Below, in pieces: positions 1 through 9,136 of a stretch of 64,000 bases of DNA (within the stretch, counting starts at the first letter, position 1; each line of letters begins with the position of its first letter). The notes below the pieces were generated by a model. That model was given only the letters and a program-made list of their open reading frames with translations, was not told where the DNA came from and searched no databases. The DNA lies in the IMG/VR virus record IMGVR_UViG_3300043411_001639, positions 92,733 to 156,732 of that record. One strand, 5' to 3'. This DNA is from a virus. A program made the translations under genes and the position numbers.

Positions 1-255
1 TACGACTACGGTGCTAACTTACAACCTTTAGCAACTGAATATTCAAACAAAGAAAACTACACAACAGATGCTATGGAAAGAATTAATACTTGTGTTACCA
101 AATATATGCCTTTTGTTCAACTTGAAGGATTTAGAGCAGAACCAAGATATAATGACAATCAATATGTTGGAGTAATTGACAACTACTTAGTTTATTCTGT
201 TTCCAGAGTGAATATTAACTCAAAAACTCTAGTTGTTAGAATTTTTGCTATTTAA
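1..255 (+). CDS. Baseplate wedge protein, T4 gp25-like (5' end outside window)
   Basis: The reading frame is open from base 1, so the gene begins upstream of the window; only the last 84 codons are seen. The visible part follows the GPW/gp25 pattern: an initial Y-x-Y-G-A-N-L-Q-P-L stretch (the family's F/Y-G-x-x-L region), a helix ending in E-G-F-R-A-E-P (the family's basic-residue/acidic motif before the last strands), then two beta strands ending in LVVRIF. In T4, gp25 is a small wedge protein that caps the sheath-baseplate contact and contacts gp6. The nearby gp6-like gene at 1568 repeats the common 25-6 neighbourhood. The internal ATG at 73 is not a real start. Confidence 0.75.
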   Translation, partial: YDYGANLQPLATEYSNKENYTTDAMERINTCVTKYMPFVQLEGFRAEPRYNDNQYVGVIDNYLVYSVSRVNINSKTLVVRIFAI

Positions 256-272
256 AGTTTATACTCAAAGAT

Positions 273-371
273 ATGGCTAGAAGAAAAAAAAGAAGTCACT
301 ACAAAACAGGTGTTCATATCAGTAGCAAGTGTACTTCTGGTAAGATAAAATATAGAAGCGGGTGGGAATAA
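273..371 (+). pseudogene. Truncated extra copy of the 5' end of the gp4-like head completion gene
   Basis: An ATG at 273 opens a 32-codon frame (M-A-R-R-K-K-R-S-H-Y...Y-R-S-G-W-E) that stops at TAA 369-371. Its last 24 residues match residues 7-30 of the gp4-like gene at 517 at 21 of 24 positions. The frame ends where T4 gp4 relatives continue with R-Q and the nuclease core, so it is a broken duplicate rather than a small gene. Endonuclease VII-like sequence follows directly in another frame. The DNA identity over the shared 72 bases is lower than the protein identity, which points to an imported homologue rather than a fresh duplication. Confidence 0.65.
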
Positions 372-606
372 CGGATCTGGTTGGGAAAATTTTTATAGAT
401 CATAATCATTTCAATAATCAACGAAGAGGTTTGTTGTGCAGGCAGTGTAATACTGCACTTGGAATGCTAAAAGAAAATGTTAACACAATAGAAAAAATGA
501 AAGAATATATTTTAAAATGGCAAAAAGAAGAAAACATTACATAACTGGTACTCATGTTTCTAGCAAATGTACCTCTGGTAAGATAAAATACCGTAGCGGT
601 TGGGAG
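297..606 (+). repeat. Imperfect direct repeat (297-368 and 535-606) flanking the endonuclease remnant
   Basis: Two 72-base segments 238 bases apart encode almost the same peptide. By eye 56 of 72 bases match, while 21 of 24 residues match; many differences are in third codon positions. The arrangement (partial gene, endonuclease relic, full gene start) looks like the footprint of endonuclease gene invasion with co-converted flanking sequence from a related phage. Confidence 0.75.
371..544 (+). pseudogene. Remnant of an endonuclease VII/HNH-type homing endonuclease
   Basis: The frame encodes the C-terminal half of a recombination endonuclease VII-type domain: I-D-H-N-H-F-N-N-Q-R-R-G-L-L-C followed by R-Q-C-N-T-A-L-G and a terminal helix. 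The D-H-x-H and the L-L-C-x-x-C-N are the His-metal and second zinc-knuckle parts of this family. The N-terminal half, including the first Cys pair, is missing, and there is no good start (only a GTG at 362 inside the preceding fragment), so the gene is a relic. Its 3' end overlaps the start of the gp4-like gene at 517. Free-standing HNH genes of this kind are typical T4-like mobile elements. Confidence 0.7.
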
Positions 607-925
607 AGACAGGTAATTTTTTTTTTTAGATAATAATCCCCTAGTAGCTTCATATGGTTATGAATGTTTAAAAATTCCTTATGTAGCAAACTATAAAACA
701 GGCAAAATTAGAATCTATTTTCCTGATTTTTTAATCACTTATACTAATGGAGAAAGAAAACTTGTTGAAGTTAAAAGAATGGACAAGATAGGAACAGCTT
801 CTGTTATCAAGAAAAGTGCTGCCGCTAGAACTTGGTGTGATGGAAATAACGTTGTGTTTGAAATATGGTCAAATACAATTATAGAAGGAATCAGAAAGAT
901 TAATGAATCAAAGGGATTGAAATGA
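517..925 (+). pseudogene. T4 gp4-like head completion nuclease, frameshifted in a poly-T run
   Basis: ATG at 517 opens M-A-K-R-R-K-H-Y-I-T-G, continuing to Y-R-S-G-W-E-R-Q-V-I-F-F, then stops at TAA 631 after a run of 11 T (617-627). Removing one T joins this frame to L-D-N-N-P-L-V-A-S-Y-G-Y-E, P-D-F-L-I-T-Y-T-N-G and V-E-V-K, ending at TGA 923-925, giving about 135 residues (T4 gp4 is about 150). The P-D...x-E-V-K pair is a PD-(D/E)XK nuclease core, and the Y-R-S-x-W-E-R start is the gp4 hallmark. T4 gp4 finishes filled heads before tail joining. The end overlaps the next gene's ATG. It is either truly broken, a homopolymer sequencing error, or made by slippage on the T run. Confidence 0.7.
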
Positions 926-1566
926 CAACAAGTAAACACCAATGTTTAGGATTAGACATCTCAACTAGTGTAGTAGGTTTTTGTACTCTTGCAGGAGAAG
1001 ACATTTGGGAGATAGAAGAAGATGGTGAGTTGATAGTTGAACAAGGAAGATTAGAAACTCTTGACGCTATCAAACTTACTGGTACTAAACTAGAAAATCT
1101 CTGGCAAAAAGCTGATTATGTTAGTGACTGGTTTTTCAACTGGAGATCAAAAAATCCAGATATAGTCATAACGAAGATATTTGTTGAAGAGAACGCTAAG
1201 AGATTTGCAGAGGGTTTTACAAGTGCTGATGTTATTTTAACTTTAGCTAAATTTAATGGTATCGTTAGTTACCTGGCACATAAAACCTTTGATGCAGAAG
1301 TTTTTAATATCAACGTAACCAAGGCAAGATCTGCTATTGGTTTTAAAAATAAACTTGATGGTGCAATAGATCCTTTAACAAAGAAAAAAATGACTGTTAA
1401 AGAAAAAGTATTTAATCATGTTATAGCACTTCATCCTGAGTTTCCTTGGAAAAAACATATAGCAAAATCAGGTAGTCATAAAGGAAATGAAGTTTTTGAT
1501 GACTGTTCAAGGGATATGTGTGATGCCTATGTTGTTTGTAAAGGTGGAATGTCTATAATTACATAA
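922..1566 (+). CDS. RuvC-like Holliday junction resolvase
   Basis: The 214-residue protein has the RNase H-fold RuvC layout: strand one with L-G-L-D-I-S-T (Asp12), I-F-V-E-E-N (Glu89/90), and a C-terminal helix F-D-D-C-S-R-D-M-C-D-A-Y (Asp198 and Asp201), giving the four acidic metal-binding residues. Such enzymes cut branched DNA; in phages they clear junctions before packaging, the job done by endonuclease VII (gp49) in T4. It overlaps the gp4-like gene by ATGA and is followed one base later by gp6, so it is co-transcribed with virion genes, which fits a late role in packaging. The length is a little above bacterial RuvC (about 170). Confidence 0.75.
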   Translation: MTTSKHQCLGLDISTSVVGFCTLAGEDIWEIEEDGELIVEQGRLETLDAIKLTGTKLENLWQKADYVSDWFFNWRSKNPDIVITKIFVEENAKRFAEGFTSADVILTLAKFNGIVSYLAHKTFDAEVFNINVTKARSAIGFKNKLDGAIDPLTKKKMTVKEKVFNHVIALHPEFPWKKHIAKSGSHKGNEVFDDCSRDMCDAYVVCKGGMSIIT

Positions 1567-1567
1567 C

Positions 1568-3418
1568 ATGCCTATCAATGATTCTAGAAGACAGCAAATC
1601 AGAGAAAGAAAATATCTAAACAAAGATTTTGAAGGATTCTACAACGATCTTCAAGAATATTCAAGAACTTATTTTAATCAAGTAAATAAAGATTTGAGTG
1701 AAAACAGTGTAGGTGGAATGATGGTAGAGCTAGGAGCTTTCATAGGAGATAACCTTTCTTATTACCTTGATCATCAGTTTCAGGAACTTGACTATGAGAC
1801 CATGGTTGAACCAAAGAACATTGAGAGAGAACTAAAAAACTCAGGTGTTAAAATAGTAGGTTCAAGTCCTTCTGTACTTGACATAACTTTTTATTTTAAA
1901 ATTCCAAGCCTATCTGGAACAACTCCAACAACTTATGATCCAGCAGGTTTGCCTTGTGTACACATGGGAACTAAGTTTATTTCAGAATCAGGGGTTAGTT
2001 TTGAACTGATAGAAGATTTAGATTTTACAGAACTAGATTTTGCTGGAAACTATAAGTTTGATATTCTGATAGGAGAACAAGATCCTTCAACAAACAGACC
2101 TCTAAATTGGTTGATTTCAAGAACAGGAATAGCGGTATCAGGCCAGAGAGAAACAGAAAGTTTCTCTCTTGGTAGTTTTGAAGCTTTTAAACGAATAACT
2201 CTTTCTAAAGAAAATATAACAGAGGTTGTTTCGGTGTTTGATTCTGAAGGAAATGAATATTATCAGGTAGAAAACCTGACACATGCAAGTGTCTTTAAAA
2301 AGATAAGAAATATTAAACAAGACCAAGATGTGGTACCACACCATCTTGAAATAATTCCAGCACCTTATAGATTCACAGAAGAAACAAGTCTTAATACAAG
2401 ACTTACAACTTTGGTTTTTGGAGGAGGGAGTGCGGATAGGTATGAAACAGAAGATGATGATATCATTCCAGATCCAAGTGAATATGCTCTTCCACTTTAT
2501 GGTAAAAATACTGTTTCAAGATTTAGTATTAATCCTTCAAATCTATTAACAACTACAACTTTAGGGATATTAACTCCTAACACCACATTAACCATTGATT
2601 ATAGATATGGTGGTGGTTTATCTCATAATATTGAGAAAGAAACTATAAAATCAATTACTGATCTAAGAATAACATTTCCAAACAACCCTAGTCCTACTAT
2701 TTCAGCTCTGGTAGTGCAATCAGCAGATGCTAACAACCTAAAAAGAGCTTCAGGCGGAGAAGATCCTTTAACTTTAGAAGAACTGAAACAGAAGATTCCT
2801 TCTGAAAGAGCAGCACAATCTAGAATAGTAGAACAAAGAGATCTTCTAGCAAGGATCTATAAAATGCCCACTACTTTTGGGCGTGTATTTTCAGCTAGTG
2901 CTTGGCCCAACTTAAATAATCCTCTTGCTACAAGTTTGTTTGTAATTTGTAGAGATAGTAATAAAAACTATATTCAAGCGCCAGATACTCTGAAGAAAAA
3001 TCTTGCTTTATATCTTAATGAATATAGATTAACAAATGATTCAATTGATATTTTAGATGCTCAGGTAATAAACTTACAACTAAGATTTATAGTTAATTTA
3101 AGTCAAGGGTCAAACAAACAGTTAGTTTTGCAAACTATCATTCAAAAACTAAAGAAATATTTCTCTTCTGGAAACTTCAAGATTGATTATCCAATCTCTA
3201 TGGATGATGTAAGAAACCTTATTTATAACACTCAACATGTTGAATCAGTTGAGCAAATCATGTTTACTAACATAACAGGAATTAATGGAGAACTAGAATA
3301 TAGTTCAAATTATTTTGATCCTTCTGCCAATACCAAAAGAGGTTTGTTATATCCCCCTCAAGGTGGAGTGTTTGAAATAAAATATAAAGATATAGATATC
3401 ATAGGAACACCTGTATGA
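1568..3418 (+). CDS. Baseplate wedge protein, T4 gp6-like (baseplate J family)
   Basis: The 616-residue protein begins with the gp6/baseplate J pattern: D-F-E-G-F-Y-N-D-L, a Q-V-N-K-D-L-S-E-N-S-V-G-G-M-M-V-E-L region, then A-F-I-G-D-N-L-S-Y-Y-L-D-H-Q-F-Q-E-L and a helix with R-E-L-K-N-S-G. In T4-like virions gp6 dimers form the ring of the inner baseplate that holds the wedges together and moves on contraction. The middle is beta-rich and the last 150 residues (around N-L-A-L-Y-L-N-E-Y-R and V-N-L-Q-L-R-F) resemble the conserved C-terminal dimer region. The stop overlaps the next ATG by four bases, indicating translational coupling. Confidence 0.85.
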   Translation: MPINDSRRQQIRERKYLNKDFEGFYNDLQEYSRTYFNQVNKDLSENSVGGMMVELGAFIGDNLSYYLDHQFQELDYETMVEPKNIERELKNSGVKIVGSSPSVLDITFYFKIPSLSGTTPTTYDPAGLPCVHMGTKFISESGVSFELIEDLDFTELDFAGNYKFDILIGEQDPSTNRPLNWLISRTGIAVSGQRETESFSLGSFEAFKRITLSKENITEVVSVFDSEGNEYYQVENLTHASVFKKIRNIKQDQDVVPHHLEIIPAPYRFTEETSLNTRLTTLVFGGGSADRYETEDDDIIPDPSEYALPLYGKNTVSRFSINPSNLLTTTTLGILTPNTTLTIDYRYGGGLSHNIEKETIKSITDLRITFPNNPSPTISALVVQSADANNLKRASGGEDPLTLEELKQKIPSERAAQSRIVEQRDLLARIYKMPTTFGRVFSASAWPNLNNPLATSLFVICRDSNKNYIQAPDTLKKNLALYLNEYRLTNDSIDILDAQVINLQLRFIVNLSQGSNKQLVLQTIIQKLKKYFSSGNFKIDYPISMDDVRNLIYNTQHVESVEQIMFTNITGINGELEYSSNYFDPSANTKRGLLYPPQGGVFEIKYKDIDIIGTPV

Positions 3419-4965
3419 CTGTTAGAATATTTGACTGTATAGCTGACACGTATATTACAAACAAATATATTAACAACACTATGGTATCTCAGTCAAACAC
3501 AGGAATGGCTGGAACAATAGACTTATTTAAACTTTATGACGAGACTTCAGTTCCTGGTTTGACAGGTTCGGTTATAGTGGAACAATCAAGAGCATTGTTA
3601 AAGTTTGATCTTACGAGTTTAATATCTAGTTCTTTTGTTCCAACAAACGGTTTTAGATGTTTTTTAAAACTATCTGACATATATTCTGGTCAACCTGTAC
3701 CTTCTAATTTTAGTTTACAGTTGTTTCCTCTAGCAAAAGAGTTTGTTGAAGGGAGAGGAATGGATGTTGTTAGTTTTAGAGATAAAGATTTTACTAACTG
3801 GACAACTGCTTCTTCGGGAATAATCTGGACTGTTTCTGGTGCTGGTAGTTCAGGAAGTTTAACAAGTTCAAATATTGATTATTTTTACACTCCTAGTGCC
3901 ACTCAGTATTTTTCAAGAGGTGATGAACAACTTTTGATGGATGTTACCAGTTTAGTATCTGGAGTTGTTGACGGAACTATTCCAAACTATGGTTTTAGAC
4001 TAGGTTTCACCCAGGCCAATGAACAAGATGCTTACACTTATTTTGTTAAACGTTTTTATTCTAGACATGCACTGGACAAATCAAAAAAACCAAAGATTTT
4101 GTTTTATGATGATAATTCAAAACAAGACGGGTTTTTATCTACTTGGTTTGGTGTGTCTAGCTCTGTTTATCTTTATAACAATAAGATTGATAATACATAC
4201 AGAAATTTTAAATCAGGAGCCCTTGATTTAACTGGTAGCAACTGTATGAAATTGTTGTTGCTAAGTTCTAAAAGCATTAATATAACTACAAGTAGTTGGA
4301 GTGATAGTTTCAGTTCTAGTATTACTTACGTGACTAGTTCTGTTAGTTACTTTTCCAGTTCTTTCAATGTTTCTCAAGTATCAACAGGAATATATTCCAG
4401 TTCTCTAATTCTTGATCCACAGGCCGATAGTTCCCTTCAAATATTTATTACTGGTTTGGGGTCACAGATATTTTTCAAGCCTATCTGGACCTCTTCTGAT
4501 GAGACTGTTGTGTATAGAACGGGTAGTTATTATCTTCCAGTATTAAAAAATGAAGGTAGTTCTACTGAAGCAGAAACAGATGAGGGTTATATAGTTTCTT
4601 TGCCTAATCTTAAAGAGACATATACTTCAAGAACAGAAACCCGTGTCCGAGTGTTGTTAAATAAATTTGGTGGGTTGCCTATATCAAACTATTTCAAAGT
4701 ACAAAACATTAATCAACCAAAATCAATAGTTGTTTCTTCAATGCATTGGAGACTTAAAAAGGCTTTTACAAACGAAGTTTTGTTTGATTTTGATACAACC
4801 CACAATGGAACAAAGCTATCCTCTGATAATGAAGGAATGTGGTTTGTTTTATATTGCCAAGACTTGTTGGTAGGTCAAGTATACGAGATAGAGTTCCTAA
4901 TAGATCAACCTATTAACAAAACATTTATACTCAACCAAGGTTTTAGATTCAAAATAATTGAATAG
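3415..4965 (+). CDS. Structural protein with DNRLRE-like beta domain
   Basis: This 516-residue protein follows gp6 with an ATGA overlap. Around residues 60-90 it has S-R-A-L-L-K-F-D-L-T-S-L, and near 160-200 Q-L-L-M-D-V-T-S-L-V...N-Y-G-F-R-L-G, the two hallmarks of DNRLRE/disaggregatase-type beta domains, which bind surface glycans in other proteins. Residues about 260-330 are very Ser-rich with aromatic residues. It has no signal peptide or membrane segment. Position between gp6 and a LamG-domain protein suggests a baseplate or fibre component that faces the host surface. The domain call is by eye and is only moderate. Confidence 0.45.
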   Translation: MTVRIFDCIADTYITNKYINNTMVSQSNTGMAGTIDLFKLYDETSVPGLTGSVIVEQSRALLKFDLTSLISSSFVPTNGFRCFLKLSDIYSGQPVPSNFSLQLFPLAKEFVEGRGMDVVSFRDKDFTNWTTASSGIIWTVSGAGSSGSLTSSNIDYFYTPSATQYFSRGDEQLLMDVTSLVSGVVDGTIPNYGFRLGFTQANEQDAYTYFVKRFYSRHALDKSKKPKILFYDDNSKQDGFLSTWFGVSSSVYLYNNKIDNTYRNFKSGALDLTGSNCMKLLLLSSKSINITTSSWSDSFSSSITYVTSSVSYFSSSFNVSQVSTGIYSSSLILDPQADSSLQIFITGLGSQIFFKPIWTSSDETVVYRTGSYYLPVLKNEGSSTEAETDEGYIVSLPNLKETYTSRTETRVRVLLNKFGGLPISNYFKVQNINQPKSIVVSSMHWRLKKAFTNEVLFDFDTTHNGTKLSSDNEGMWFVLYCQDLLVGQVYEIEFLIDQPINKTFILNQGFRFKIIE

Positions 4966-4989
4966 TGTATTTAACAATACATAAATTCT

Positions 4990-7900
4990 ATGCCTGAACT
5001 AAACAGATCATTTTCAACCCCTGTTGTAACCAGGAGACAAAACAATATTAATAATAGAACAGGTATTTTAGAGAATGTTAGTTATTCTCAGATATCAGGT
5101 TCAAGTTTTGGTAGTTCGGGTAGTTTTAGATATGATATTCCCGGTTCTGGTTTGAAATCAACTCAAGAGCTCAATGTTAATTGGTCTGAATTTAAAAACC
5201 ATGTTTTTTTTAACTCTGCACAAATAAAAACAAATGCTGCTATTCAAAAAATATTTGATGGATTTCCTTTTGATGGTTCAAAACAAGAATATGAACTGTT
5301 TTTTGATGGGATGACAGGATATGAAAAATGGATCTACGATCAGTTTCCAAAGAATGTTGGTTATATGTTTTTCTCAGGTACTAACGGTACGGAGCTAACA
5401 GAAGGAACTTACATAACAGTTAAAGATCAGGCGGGGTTACTGAACTCTGGAAGCTCAACAAATATATCAGGCAGACAGTTTTTAAATCCTGGTATAAGTT
5501 CAGATCTAATGATTGAATTCCAGTTGTTTATACCGCCAGTATCAAACTCAAATCAAATCATTTTACAAAAACTAAACAACATACAAAATTGTGGTTATCA
5601 AATTTGTCTACATGAAACAGGTTCTATAAATGAAACTTCAATAAGTTTTACTGTTGTTTCAAGTTCACAAACCTTAACCACTGAATCAAATAAATTAATA
5701 GTAAACAAGAACCAGTTCAATCATCTTTGTTTCTTTTGGCAAAGAGCCTCAAATAGTTTGTTTTGTTATAACAACCATCAGCTTTTGTCAACAAGTTCAA
5801 TGCCTGTTCTGATATCCAGTCTTGATTTTAACAGTTATGATTTATTGATTGGATCAGGAACAACAAACAGAAACACGGGATTTACTCCAAAAAATACTTT
5901 GTCCGGTGCTATGGATGAATTAAGAATTTGGCACAAATTTGTTTCTTCTGATCTTAGACAGAAGAATGAAAAAAGAAATGTTTATGCTCAACCCAATTTA
6001 AATCTTTATTTTAAATTTAATGAACCTTCTGGCAGTAATTCCAAACTAATTCTTGACTATTCGGGCAACAGTCTTCATGGAGAGTTATCACAACATGGAT
6101 TTGGTTTAGGGGTAGGAAACGTTGCAACAGGAAGCATAGCAGGAAGTTCACCTTTAGTAGCTGAAAAACCAGAACTAAACCCCAACTTGTTTTCCGTAAC
6201 AACAGAGTTTGCAACACTAACTTCTAGTTTATTAACTACTGCCAAAACCTACGATAATAACAATCCTAGCTGGATCTTAAATCTTGTTCCTTCACATTTT
6301 TTTCTTGATGGAGATTACGAAGAAGCATTAGCTACGACAGATGGTGAACTCCTAGAAGGAATAAACTTCTTTGGTTTCAATAAAGCAACCATGAAACAAA
6401 GCCAAGTGTTATTATTAGTGTTGTATCTTTGGGCTAAATTCTTTGATGAACTAAAGTTAATGATTGATAGTTTTGCTTATCTCAACTATGTTGATTTTAT
6501 AGAAGAAGACACAATTCCAGATAAATTTCTTCAGTTTTTTGCTAAGAGACAGGGATTTGACCTTCCAACTTTGTTTAATAACAGTTCTCTTACGCAGTTC
6601 ATAGATGGAGAAGACCTTTTGAACAGCGATTTTGGGTTTGGCACCTCTCTTAAAACTATCCAGTATAAAATCTGGAGAAGAATACTATCCAATATTCAAG
6701 ACATTAAAAAATCAAAAGGAACTATTCATTCAATCAAATCTTTTATCAGATCAGTTGGAATTGAACCTGACAATAACTTTAGGATTAGAGAACGTGGTGG
6801 TCCTTTAAAAACAAATCTTTCATTCTCAAAACAAAACAAGAGTGAAGTCATGAAACAGATAAATTTTATATCAGGAGGTTTATTGACCTCTCCTTATCTG
6901 TCAAGCTCAAGAACTTCTACAGAACTAGGATTTCCTGGTATTGCTAACATTCCAAGTGATGGATTGTTAACTTCTGGTAGTTGGTCTTTTGAACTAATGT
7001 TTCAAGTGCCACGAAATGGTGCAAACACATATTCAAGTCAATCATTAGCAAGGTGGTTTACAACAGGAAGTTTGGGTAAATGTTTAATAGCAGATATTCA
7101 AATAGTATCAAGCTCAGGTCTTACAGTTTTCTTTAATCCTTTGGTTGATACAACCCCTGTTTCAATGTCAGTCAGTTTTGATCCTATGGATAATAATATT
7201 TGGAATCTTTGTTTTTCAAAACAAAGAGCTGACCAGTTAGGATTTAACAGTTCCAGCTATCAACTAAGAGTTGCAAGAAATTCATTTGGAAAAATTGAAA
7301 CTTGTTATTCTTCTAGTTTGTTTATCAATGATTCCAATAATAATGTCTTTAGTTTTTTATCTAGTTCAACAAATGCTTCTGGCAGTTGGTTTGAAATTGG
7401 AAGTTCTTCTATAACAAACATTAATACCGGAAGTTTTATGTCAAGTCTCAGTTTTACCGATAGAGTTTTCAATGGAAAACTATCGCAGATAAGATTTTGG
7501 TCTAAGTATCTAACAGATGTTGAGTGGTTTGAACATGTTACTAATCCTAAATCTATTGGAACTTTAAACCCAATAGTAAACTATGGGTTTAACACAAAAA
7601 TAACAGGCAGTTTTGAACGTTTAAGAATTCATGCTCATGTAGATCAACCTGTTACTTCTTCAAATACTTCTGGTGAGATATTATTAACTGATTTCTCACA
7701 AAACAATCTGACTCTTTCTGGTACTAGTTTTCCTATAAATTCCGTTGTAGTACAGCCAAAATTATTTTATTACTCATATGTTAACCCTTACTATGATGAT
7801 CTTTCAACAACAAACAAGGTAAGAATCAGAAGTTTTATCAGTGGTTCCTCTTTTGAAAACAATCAAGAACAACACTATGCTCAACAAGGAAAAGTTTATG

Positions 7901-8352
7901 AACTAAATCCTAATGAGTTAGTACAAGACAACGCAGTGCTATCAATTGACTACTCCGCAGTTGATGCTCTAAATCAGGACATAGCAAATATGTTTGGAAC
8001 ACTAGAACTCATTAATAATTCAATTGGAGCCCCTGAATTGATGTTTTCCCCTGATTATCCAGATCTTGAGTTTTTACAAAAGATTTATTTTAACAACCTA
8101 GTTGATCCAATAAATCTTAAAAACTGTTTTGATTTTTATAAATGGTTTGATATTAGTTTTGGTGATTTTATTAAACAACTGATACCAAGAAAAACAAAGT
8201 ATTTTGGAATCAACTTTGTCTTAGAATCTCATATGTTAGAACGTCCAAAATTTGAATATAGTTTTGGTGATAGCTATGTTGGTGAATCAAACAGAGATCC
8301 AAGTTCAACTCTTACACTACAGTTCTTTAGAGGAAAAATAAATAGATCATGA
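4990..8352 (+). CDS. Large baseplate protein with two LamG-like domains
   Basis: The 1120-residue protein has two concanavalin/LamG-type modules. The first (about 155-360) ends with G-A-M-D-E-L-R-I-W and a following helix; the second (about 660-870) ends with G-K-L-S-Q-I-R-F-W. Between them lies a helical region with S-W-I-L-N-L-V-P-S-H-F and a Y-K-I-W-R-R stretch. The last 60 residues contain L-I-P-R-K-T-K-Y-F-G-I-N-F-V and E-S-H-M-L-E-R, a conserved-looking C-terminal anchor. Size and place after gp6 resemble T4 gp7 (1032 residues), but I see no direct gp7 match. LamG folds usually bind carbohydrate, so a host-recognition or fibre-docking role is plausible. Confidence 0.6.
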   Translation: MPELNRSFSTPVVTRRQNNINNRTGILENVSYSQISGSSFGSSGSFRYDIPGSGLKSTQELNVNWSEFKNHVFFNSAQIKTNAAIQKIFDGFPFDGSKQEYELFFDGMTGYEKWIYDQFPKNVGYMFFSGTNGTELTEGTYITVKDQAGLLNSGSSTNISGRQFLNPGISSDLMIEFQLFIPPVSNSNQIILQKLNNIQNCGYQICLHETGSINETSISFTVVSSSQTLTTESNKLIVNKNQFNHLCFFWQRASNSLFCYNNHQLLSTSSMPVLISSLDFNSYDLLIGSGTTNRNTGFTPKNTLSGAMDELRIWHKFVSSDLRQKNEKRNVYAQPNLNLYFKFNEPSGSNSKLILDYSGNSLHGELSQHGFGLGVGNVATGSIAGSSPLVAEKPELNPNLFSVTTEFATLTSSLLTTAKTYDNNNPSWILNLVPSHFFLDGDYEEALATTDGELLEGINFFGFNKATMKQSQVLLLVLYLWAKFFDELKLMIDSFAYLNYVDFIEEDTIPDKFLQFFAKRQGFDLPTLFNNSSLTQFIDGEDLLNSDFGFGTSLKTIQYKIWRRILSNIQDIKKSKGTIHSIKSFIRSVGIEPDNNFRIRERGGPLKTNLSFSKQNKSEVMKQINFISGGLLTSPYLSSSRTSTELGFPGIANIPSDGLLTSGSWSFELMFQVPRNGANTYSSQSLARWFTTGSLGKCLIADIQIVSSSGLTVFFNPLVDTTPVSMSVSFDPMDNNIWNLCFSKQRADQLGFNSSSYQLRVARNSFGKIETCYSSSLFINDSNNNVFSFLSSSTNASGSWFEIGSSSITNINTGSFMSSLSFTDRVFNGKLSQIRFWSKYLTDVEWFEHVTNPKSIGTLNPIVNYGFNTKITGSFERLRIHAHVDQPVTSSNTSGEILLTDFSQNNLTLSGTSFPINSVVVQPKLFYYSYVNPYYDDLSTTNKVRIRSFISGSSFENNQEQHYAQQGKVYELNPNELVQDNAVLSIDYSAVDALNQDIANMFGTLELINNSIGAPELMFSPDYPDLEFLQKIYFNNLVDPINLKNCFDFYKWFDISFGDFIKQLIPRKTKYFGINFVLESHMLERPKFEYSFGDSYVGESNRDPSSTLTLQFFRGKINRS

Positions 8353-9131
8353 GTGTTTTCTTAAGTCACCATACATCCTATTCAATTAAACCATTTGATG
8401 ATCTTGAATCAAGTCAGTTAAATAGAAAAAACGGAACTGTTACTAATAACTTTAATGGAGTTTACGATAGATCAAGACAAGGAACTGAAATAAGAACTGT
8501 TGAAGATATATTAAAAACCAACCAACCAAAACTAAGATCAAGGGGTTTATTTAACACAATTGATAGTTTTGGCAAAGTAACTCATGAACAAAAACTAAAC
8601 AACATAGGATCAGTACAAAGTTTTGTTGAATATACAAATCAAAAGTTTTATAATGATCTCCAAGAAGAACTTCTTCCTGAAAAGTTTATTGAAAACAATC
8701 AGAATGTCTATTACCCATTCTATATGAACTCTGGATTGTATAAAATTGAAAGATGCACAGTAGAAATACTACAATCTTATCCTAGTAGATTCCCAGAGTC
8801 ATCTATAGGGTTTGGAACAACCAGAGGAAAAAATTATGAGCAATTTTCCATTAACACAACCTGTTTTCTTGATGAGGGAGAAGAGTTTTTAGGGGATACA
8901 TTGTCTGGATCTATTGTGTTTGAAGGTTGGTTAGCTCCTGTTAGCAACAGTATACAATGTTATTTTGAACAAGATCCTACTACAACTTGGGTAGAAAACT
9001 TGACTATTACTGACCAACAAATGAAGAATAGTTTAAACTCATTAACAGCTTCATGTCTTGAAACAAATTTAGTAATAAACCTTAACAAGAGAACAAGTGT
9101 TGTTTTTGATGGCTGGAGGAAAGGAAGTTAA
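8349..9131 (+). CDS. Hypothetical virion protein, 260 aa
   Basis: It starts in the ATGA overlap with the LamG protein, so translation is coupled. The N-terminal third is polar and probably extended (T-S-Y-S-I-K-P-F-D-D-L-E...), with a helix around residues 80-115 rich in Q, E and L; the rest is beta-rich. Two cysteine-containing strands (around C-T-V-E-I-L and N-T-T-C-F-L) are unremarkable. No family is recognised. The uninterrupted operon of baseplate-type genes makes a structural role likely. Confidence 0.6.
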   Translation: MSVFLSHHTSYSIKPFDDLESSQLNRKNGTVTNNFNGVYDRSRQGTEIRTVEDILKTNQPKLRSRGLFNTIDSFGKVTHEQKLNNIGSVQSFVEYTNQKFYNDLQEELLPEKFIENNQNVYYPFYMNSGLYKIERCTVEILQSYPSRFPESSIGFGTTRGKNYEQFSINTTCFLDEGEEFLGDTLSGSIVFEGWLAPVSNSIQCYFEQDPTTTWVENLTITDQQMKNSLNSLTASCLETNLVINLNKRTSVVFDGWRKGS

Positions 9132-9136
9132 AATTA

